Shown in pieces: positions 27,695-32,796 of a stretch of DNA of 32,796 bases. This DNA is from Thioalkalivibrio paradoxus (GTDB lineage: Bacteria > Pseudomonadota > Gammaproteobacteria > Ectothiorhodospirales > Ectothiorhodospiraceae), in contig JAABSC010000019.1 in assembly GCA_011390565.1 (NCBI GenBank), forward strand, positions 1 through 32,796. The letters run 5' to 3'. Under the pieces are notes generated by a model. It worked only from the letters and a program-made list of their open reading frames with translations. It was not told the origin of the DNA and searched no databases. Both the position numbers and the translations under genes were made by a program. Position 1 is the first letter of the stretch; each line of letters opens with the position of its first letter.

Positions 27695-28993
27695 TCACGG
27701 CGCGCAGGTGCGAAAACCGGCGAAGACGTCGTTCCGGTCCGGTCCGTAGTAATTGCGCCAGGTATTGCGGATGAGTCGCGAGCGGGTCGCCCAGCCGCCG
27801 CCGCGCAGCACGCGGGTCTCGCCGAACAGGGGTTGGGAATAGTCCGCGTACATGTCCGGGGTGAAGCCGGGATAAGGGCCGAAGACGGTCTCGGTCCATT
27901 CCCAGACGTTGCCGATCATCTGGCGGCAGCCGAACGCGCTGTCGCCCGCCGGGAGGGCGCCGACATCGATCGTGCCGAGGGCACCGCCGTCGAGATTCGC
28001 CCGGGTGGGATCGGGCGGCGCGTCGCCCCAGGGGTATCGCCGCTTGGTCGGCGCGAGGGCCGTGCCGTCCGCCGTGGGCGCGCCGGCCGCGGCGACTTCC
28101 CACTCGAGTTCCGTCGGCAGGCGACGGCCGGCCCATCGGCACCAGGCGCGCGCCTCGTACCAGCTCACGTGAATGATCGCGGCATTGGGCGTTAGTGGTT
28201 CCCAGCGGTCGAACCGGCGCTGTTCCCAGCCTTCAGCGCCGCGCCGCCAGTACAGCGGGTGTTCCAGGCCGCACGCCCGACGCCAGGCCCATCCCTCCGT
28301 GTCCCAGAAGGACTCGCGCCGGTAGCCGCCGTCCTCGACGAACGCGGCGAAGTCGGCGTTGCTGACGGTCGTGCGGGCGATCCGGAACGGCTGCACCTCG
28401 ACCGGGTGCGCCCACTTTTCGTTGTCGAAGACGAAGCCGTCTCCGGGTTCGGCGCCCAACCGGAACTCGCCGCCTGGGATGTCGACGTCGCCCGGAAGAC
28501 GGCCGGCATCCCAGGCCGGATTACGTGCCAGGCCGATCCCGGGAGCAGGGTAGCCGAGCGTCTGCCGGGTGTAGGTGAAGGCCTCGGTGTGCATGTCCTC
28601 ATGGAACACGGCGTACTGAGTCAGATAGTCCCGCTCCGCGTCCGGTCCGTCCTGTTCCAGATGCCCGCGGACCCGGCCCAGGACGCCGTCCATGTAGGCG
28701 AACGTTTCGGGCAGGGCGGGCAGGGGCAGATCCCAGCGGGTGTCGTGGGCGACGTGGATCGAGTCGAACAGGCGATCGACGTCGGGTCGTCCGGCAGCCT
28801 CACCCAGGTGCTCGCGCAGAACCCAGTACTCGTAGAAGTACGCTGCGTGCCCGATTTCCCAGCGCAACGGGTTCACGGTCGGGAGCCGGGGCCCCATCAT
28901 CCGGGCGTCGTCCAGCCCGTCGATGAGGGCACGGGTACGCGCGCGCGCATCTTCCATCTGCGTGATCAGATCACGGGGGCTGGACAGGTGCAC
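27695..28993 (-). CDS. senA: EgtB-family selenoneine synthase, probable SenA
   Basis: A 432-aa non-heme iron enzyme of the EgtB/SenA family. The N-terminal DinB-like domain carries the metal ligands: H49 (EIGHAAYFY) and H131-x3-H135-x-E137 in FHEDMHTEAF. The C-terminal formylglycine-generating-enzyme-like domain shows VSWYEARAWCRWAGRRLPTE and NVWEWTETVFGPYPGF, ending in VLRGGGWATRSRL and FAGFRTCAP. SenA couples hercynine with a selenosugar in an O2-dependent C-Se bond formation; EgtB does the same with a thiol donor. The SenA reading rests on neighbours senB and a selD gene, since no residue seen here separates the two by itself. The GTG start at 28993 is chosen for AGGAG eight bases upstream. 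It is divergent from senB across 58 bp. Confidence 0.85.
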   Translation of the reverse strand: MHLSSPRDLITQMEDARARTRALIDGLDDARMMGPRLPTVNPLRWEIGHAAYFYEYWVLREHLGEAAGRPDVDRLFDSIHVAHDTRWDLPLPALPETFAYMDGVLGRVRGHLEQDGPDAERDYLTQYAVFHEDMHTEAFTYTRQTLGYPAPGIGLARNPAWDAGRLPGDVDIPGGEFRLGAEPGDGFVFDNEKWAHPVEVQPFRIARTTVSNADFAAFVEDGGYRRESFWDTEGWAWRRACGLEHPLYWRRGAEGWEQRRFDRWEPLTPNAAIIHVSWYEARAWCRWAGRRLPTELEWEVAAAGAPTADGTALAPTKRRYPWGDAPPDPTRANLDGGALGTIDVGALPAGDSAFGCRQMIGNVWEWTETVFGPYPGFTPDMYADYSQPLFGETRVLRGGGWATRSRLIRNTWRNYYGPDRNDVFAGFRTCAP

Positions 28994-29051
28994 CTTCCAA
29001 TCTCCTGCGTTAACGTGAAGCACCCAAACGGTCGCACACCACGGGGCCAGA

Positions 29052-30014
29052 ATGCGAATACACCTGATCACGCCGTCCCCGTCGCGTGCGCGCGGCGGCA
29101 ACTGGGCGACCGCGGCGCGCTGGGCACGGATTCTCCGGGATCTCGGGCATGAGGTCCGGGTGACCCGCGACTACCATGGAGAACCGGCGGACCTGATGGT
29201 CGCGCTGCATGCCTGGCGCAGCGCGGAGGCCATCGCCCGCTTCGCCAACCAGTACCCGTCCCGACCACTGGTCGTCGCGCTGACGGGCACCGATGTCTAT
29301 CGTTTCCTGCACAGTCATCCCGGCCCGACGCTGCACTCGCTGGAACGGGCCCGGGTGCTGGTCGGTCTCCACGACCTGGTCGATCAGGCGCTGCCGGCGG
29401 AATTCCGCAACAAGGTCCGTATCATCCACCAATCGGCGCCCCCGGGGCTACCGCGCCGCCCTGCGGTGCGCAGCTTGCGGATCTGCGTCGCCGGGCACCT
29501 GCGCGAGGAGAAGGATCCGCTGCGGCCCGCGTTGGCCGTGCGTGATCTGCCCGCGACGAGCCGCCTGTTCGTCGATCACTTCGGCGCCGCGCACACGCCC
29601 GACTGGGGCGAAATGGCAGTGGCTGAAATGGCCGTGAACCCCCGGTATCGCTGGCACGGCGAGGTGCCGCGTCACCGCGTGCGGCAGGCATTCGCGCGCT
29701 CCCATCTGCTGGCTCTGCCCTCGCGCATGGAAGGCGGGGCCAACGTGATTTCGGAAGCGATCATGGCCGACCTGCCGGTCATCGCTTCACGGATCCACGG
29801 ATCCATCGGGCTGCTCGGAGAGGATTACCCCGGGTATTACCCGATGGCGGATACGGACGCCCTGCGCCGCCTGTTGCTGCAGTGGGAGGACGATCCGGAT
29901 TTCCGTGCGCGGCTGGAGGAAGCCTGCCGGGTGCTGCGCCCGATGTTCACCCTGGAACGCGAGCGCGAAAATTGGGCGGCCCTGCTCCGAGGCCTTGGCG
30001 CAGCCGGAGACTGA
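29052..30014 (+). CDS. senB: selenosugar synthase SenB (TIGR04348-type glycosyltransferase)
   Basis: A 320-aa GT-B-fold protein of the group first described as TIGR04348 glycosyltransferases and later shown to be SenB, which joins selenophosphate to a UDP-sugar to make a selenosugar. It starts MRIHLITPSPSRARGGNWAT, with family-typical HAWRSAEAIARF and VALTGTDVYRFL. The C-terminal half has RICVAGHLREEKDPLRPAL and the donor-site segment SRMEGGANVISEAIMADLPV with paired glutamates. No signal or membrane segment, so it is cytosolic. It is divergent from senA and egtD, with promoters for both in 28994-29051, and convergent with the tryptophan synthase-like gene. Its presence is the main reason to call this a selenoneine rather than an ergothioneine locus. 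Confidence 0.88.
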   Translation: MRIHLITPSPSRARGGNWATAARWARILRDLGHEVRVTRDYHGEPADLMVALHAWRSAEAIARFANQYPSRPLVVALTGTDVYRFLHSHPGPTLHSLERARVLVGLHDLVDQALPAEFRNKVRIIHQSAPPGLPRRPAVRSLRICVAGHLREEKDPLRPALAVRDLPATSRLFVDHFGAAHTPDWGEMAVAEMAVNPRYRWHGEVPRHRVRQAFARSHLLALPSRMEGGANVISEAIMADLPVIASRIHGSIGLLGEDYPGYYPMADTDALRRLLLQWEDDPDFRARLEEACRVLRPMFTLERERENWAALLRGLGAAGD

Positions 30015-30114
30015 GCCCCCGGTGTCCTGTTTTTTCCGGGCCGGTTTGCGCGACTGAAAGTGCGCGCTGCGAATGGACGGGGGGGTGGCGAGGGCCCGCG
30101 CAGGCGGAGTGCGT

Positions 30115-31476
30115 TCAGGCCACCGAAGGCAGCCCGGCAAGCGCCATCGCGATCTCGCCTTCGTCGTACTCGAGATCCATCAGCTTGCCGTCGAGAAAAT
30201 CGCGGTACGCCTGCATGTCGAAATTGCCGTGGCCGCAGAGATTGAACAGGATCGCCCGGCTTACGCCCTCTTCCTTGCAGCGCAGCGCTTCGTCGATTGC
30301 GGCCCGCACCCCGTGGTTGGCCTCGGGCGCCGGGATGATGCCCTCGGCCTTCGCAAACTGCAGCCCCGCTTCGAAGCACTGCACCTGATGATAGGCGCGC
30401 GGCTTCACCAGGCCCAGTTCCGTGACCATCGAAACCAGCGGCGCCATGCCGTGATAGCGCAGGCCGCCGGCGTGGAAGCCGGGCGGTACGTAGGTGGACC
30501 CCAGCGTGTGCATCTTCACCAGCGGCGTCAGGTGCGCGGTATCGCCGAAGTCATAGGCGTACTGACCACGGGTGAGCGTGGGACAGGCGGAGGGCTCGAC
30601 CGCGATGAGTTCGATGGACTTGCCGCCGCGCAACTGCTCGCCGAGGAAGGGGAACGTGATGCCGGCGAAGTTGCTGCCGCCGCCGGTGGGTGCAATCACC
30701 ACGTCCGGATAGTCGTCGGCGAGGTCGAACTGCCTGATCGCCTCCTGACCGATCACCGTCTGGTGCAGCATCACGTGATTCAGCACGCTGCCCAGCGCGT
30801 ACTTGGTGTCGTCACGCTCGACCGCGCGCTCGACCGCCTCGCTGATCGCGATGCCGAGGCTGCCGGTGCTGTCCGGGTGCTCGGCCAGCACCGCGCGCCC
30901 GGATGCCGTGAGTTCCGAAGGGCTGGCGATGCACTTCGCGCCGAAGGTTTCCATGAAGGAGCGCCGGTACGGCTTCTGCTGAAAGCTGACCTTCACCATG
31001 AACACCTCGATCTCGAGGCCGAAGAAGGCCCCGGCGATCGACAGGGCGGAGCCCCACTGCCCGGCGCCGGTTTCGGTAGTGATCCGCTTGATGCCTTCCT
31101 GCTTGTTGTAGAAGGCCTGCGCGATCGCGGTATTGGGCTTGTGCGAGCCCGCCGGGCTGACGCCTTCGTACTTGTAATAGATGCGTGCCGGGGTATCGAG
31201 CATCTTTTCCAGCCGCCGCGCGCGGTACAGCGGCGAGGGGCGCCACTGGCGGTAGATGTCGCGCACGGGCTCGGGAATCTCGATCTCGCGCTCGGTGCTG
31301 ACCTCCTGCTCGATGACCGCCATCGGGAAGATCGGGGCGAGGTCGTCCGGGCCGACCGGCTGGTGCGTTCCGGGGTGCAGCACCGGCGGTGGCGGGGTTG
31401 GCAGATCGGCGACGATGTTGTACCAGAACCGGGGGATGTCTTTTTCGTCCAGGACGTACTTCACGGTGTCGGTCAT
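30115..31476 (-). CDS. TrpB2-type tryptophan synthase beta chain
   Basis: A 453-aa fold-type II PLP enzyme of the TrpB2 (TIGR01415) branch, longer than TrpB1 (about 400 aa). The PLP lysine is K113 in [16 protein letters not shown] and the phosphate-binding loop is [22 protein letters not shown] is the characteristic active-site segment, and [19 protein letters not shown] supports TrpB2. The ATG at 31476 begins [20 protein letters not shown], the usual family N-terminus; the open frame upstream is not homologous in look. There is no trpA or trpB1 nearby, so it is an orphan that may salvage indole with serine or act on another nucleophile. It lies downstream of sthA on the same strand with a 120-bp gap. 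A link to the selenoneine genes is only positional. Confidence 0.92.
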   Translation of the reverse strand: MTDTVKYVLDEKDIPRFWYNIVADLPTPPPPVLHPGTHQPVGPDDLAPIFPMAVIEQEVSTEREIEIPEPVRDIYRQWRPSPLYRARRLEKMLDTPARIYYKYEGVSPAGSHKPNTAIAQAFYNKQEGIKRITTETGAGQWGSALSIAGAFFGLEIEVFMVKVSFQQKPYRRSFMETFGAKCIASPSELTASGRAVLAEHPDSTGSLGIAISEAVERAVERDDTKYALGSVLNHVMLHQTVIGQEAIRQFDLADDYPDVVIAPTGGGSNFAGITFPFLGEQLRGGKSIELIAVEPSACPTLTRGQYAYDFGDTAHLTPLVKMHTLGSTYVPPGFHAGGLRYHGMAPLVSMVTELGLVKPRAYHQVQCFEAGLQFAKAEGIIPAPEANHGVRAAIDEALRCKEEGVSRAILFNLCGHGNFDMQAYRDFLDGKLMDLEYDEGEIAMALAGLPSVA

Positions 31477-31528
31477 CGCGCGCCTCGGCTGCCTTCTCGA
31501 TGGAGTTCCGGAACCCGAAAGCGTACCA

Positions 31529-31557
31529 CCCGGGCGCCCGGGGAAGAAACGCCCGGG
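31529..31557. terminator. hairpin between sthA and the trpB2 gene
   Basis: CCCGGGCG (31529-31536) pairs with CGCCCGGG (31550-31557) around a 13-base loop, within the 120-bp gap 31477-31596. It could separate sthA from the downstream gene. No T-run follows, so an intrinsic terminator is not proven. Confidence 0.3.
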
Positions 31558-31596
31558 CCACGCCATTTGCCGGTTGCCTGGCTCCGCGGAAGTCGC

Positions 31597-32796
31597 CTAA
31601 AAGACCCGGTTGAGGCCGTTCAGCGCGGCGATGCGGTAGGCCTCGGCCATGGTCGGGTAGTTGAAGGTGGTTTCCACGAAGTACTCGATGGTGTTGGCCT
31701 TGCCGGGCTGGGCCATGATCGCCTGGCCGATGTGGATGATCTCGGAGGCCTGCTCGCCGAAGCAGTGGATGCCGAGGATCTCCAGCGTCTCGCGGTGGAA
31801 CAGGACCTTCAGTACGCCGACTGTGTGGCGGGTGATCTGGGCCCGGGCGATGCTCTTGAAGTTTGCCTGGCCGACCTCGTACGGGATCTTCTGCTCGGTA
31901 AGCTCGCGCTCGGTGCGACCGATCGAACTGATTTCCGGGCTGGTGTAGATGCCGGTGGGGATGTCGTCGATCAGGCGCCAGTCGGTTTCCCCGTCGGCGA
32001 TCTGCGTGCCGACGAAACGGCCCTGGTCGTAGCTGGCGCTGGCCAATGCCGGGGCGCCGACCACGTCGCCCGCGGCATAGATGTGCGGCACGGACGTCTG
32101 GAACCGTTCGTTGACCTCGATCTGCCCCCGGTGGTTGACGGCGACACCGATGTCCCCGAGGCCCATGTTCCCGGTGTTCCCCGCGCGCCCGTTCGCCCAG
32201 AGCAGCACGTCGCTGCGGAATTTCTTGCCGGAATGGCAGTGCAGGACCACGCAGTCGTCGCGCGCTTCGACCCGCTCGTATTCCTCGTTGTTGCGGATCA
32301 CCGTGCCCTGGTTGCGGAGATGGTAGCCGAGCGCATCCGTGATCTCGTCGTCCAGGAACGACAGCAGGCGGTCGCGCGTATTCACCAGGTTGGTCTTGAT
32401 GTTCAGGTTGCAGAAGATCGACGCGTACTCGCAACCGATCACGCCGGCTCCGTAGATGGTGAGCGAGGTCGGGGAGTGGTCGAGATGCAGGATCGAATCG
32501 CTGTCGTGGATCCGCGGGTGGCTGAAGTCGATGTCGTCGGGGTGGTAGGGCCGCGAACCGGTCGCCACGACGAAATGATCGGCAGTAAAGGTGCGTGTGG
32601 TCTCGCCCTGGGTGACGGACAGCGTGCGGGCGTCGAGGAACCGGCCCCAGCCCTGCAGCACCGGCACCTGGTTGCGGGTGTAGTGCCGCGTCCGGGTTCG
32701 CACCTGCTCGCTGATGACGTCCGTGGCCGATTCCAGCAGCGTCGGATAGTCCACCTGAACGGCGCCCAAAACCTTGCGCAGCACCGGATCGCGACG
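31597..32796 (-). CDS. sthA: soluble pyridine nucleotide transhydrogenase SthA (5' partial)
   Basis: The C-terminal 399 residues of an SthA-type flavoprotein; the reading frame runs off the right edge of the window, so roughly the first 65 residues, including the FAD-binding GxGxxG, are missing. SthA moves hydride between NADPH and NAD+ in the cytosol. Visible are [10 protein letters not shown], the NAD(P) fold [17 protein letters not shown], and the FAD-site [16 protein letters not shown]. The dimerisation domain has [20 protein letters not shown] and ends [21 protein letters not shown]. These features fit SthA better than dihydrolipoamide dehydrogenase or mercuric reductase, because the C-terminal segment is near-identical in style to the family. 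Confidence 0.93.
   Translation of the reverse strand, partial: RRDPVLRKVLGAVQVDYPTLLESATDVISEQVRTRTRHYTRNQVPVLQGWGRFLDARTLSVTQGETTRTFTADHFVVATGSRPYHPDDIDFSHPRIHDSDSILHLDHSPTSLTIYGAGVIGCEYASIFCNLNIKTNLVNTRDRLLSFLDDEITDALGYHLRNQGTVIRNNEEYERVEARDDCVVLHCHSGKKFRSDVLLWANGRAGNTGNMGLGDIGVAVNHRGQIEVNERFQTSVPHIYAAGDVVGAPALASASYDQGRFVGTQIADGETDWRLIDDIPTGIYTSPEISSIGRTERELTEQKIPYEVGQANFKSIARAQITRHTVGVLKVLFHRETLEILGIHCFGEQASEIIHIGQAIMAQPGKANTIEYFVETTFNYPTMAEAYRIAALNGLNRVF

Overview
The window is about 32.8 kb of GC-rich chromosome with dense, short-spaced genes. Flavodoxin-type ispG, tandem mgtE genes, msrPQ, soluble transhydrogenase sthA and a polysulfide-reductase-like respiratory operon together suggest a gammaproteobacterium, perhaps a sulfur-metabolising Chromatiales/Ectothiorhodospiraceae relative. 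That placement is inference from gene content. No rRNA, tRNA, CRISPR array, transposase gene or phage gene was seen.

Layout. At 1-4.1 kb on the minus strand lie ispG, whose 3' end runs into a 23-bp palindromic tandem repeat, and two mgtE Mg2+ transporter paralogues in tandem. At 4.6-7.8 kb (plus) is a LolD/YbbA-type ABC ATPase coupled to a large FtsX-type permease. At 7.86-8.03 kb is a 166-bp hairpin element with perfect 28-bp arms and CTAG at both ends. A small fragment carrying the same terminal 12-mer sits 3.1 kb away. At 8.5-11.1 kb (plus) are msrP and msrQ (periplasmic methionine sulfoxide repair), an unrecognised 204-aa protein, and a DUF2007/zinc-ribbon protein.

At 11.2-18.9 kb (minus) is a six-gene respiratory operon. 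In transcription order it encodes a secreted triple-rhodanese protein, a Tat-exported molybdopterin catalytic subunit, a four-cluster ferredoxin-like subunit, an NrfD/PsrC membrane anchor, a membrane-tethered rhodanese-fold protein without its catalytic Cys and with a GLGLGLGVG repeat tail, and an 11-heme cytochrome c. The set fits a periplasmic enzyme that moves electrons between the quinone pool, a chalcogen substrate (sulfur or selenium compound) and a multiheme cytochrome. The substrate cannot be read from the sequence.

At 19.1-24.4 kb (plus) are a NudF-type Nudix hydrolase, a putative lipoprotein and a tripartite hybrid histidine kinase.

At 24.4-30.0 kb is what looks like a complete selenoneine pathway: EgtD (histidine to hercynine), an EgtB-family enzyme best read as SenA, SenB (selenosugar synthase) on the opposite strand, and SenC as a SelD domain fused behind an FAD/NAD(P)H oxidoreductase domain. 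A TrpB2-type tryptophan synthase beta chain and a 5'-truncated sthA close the window. The two most interesting regions are the chalcogen respiratory operon and the selenoneine cluster with its fused SelD; they may share a selenium theme, but that link is a hypothesis.
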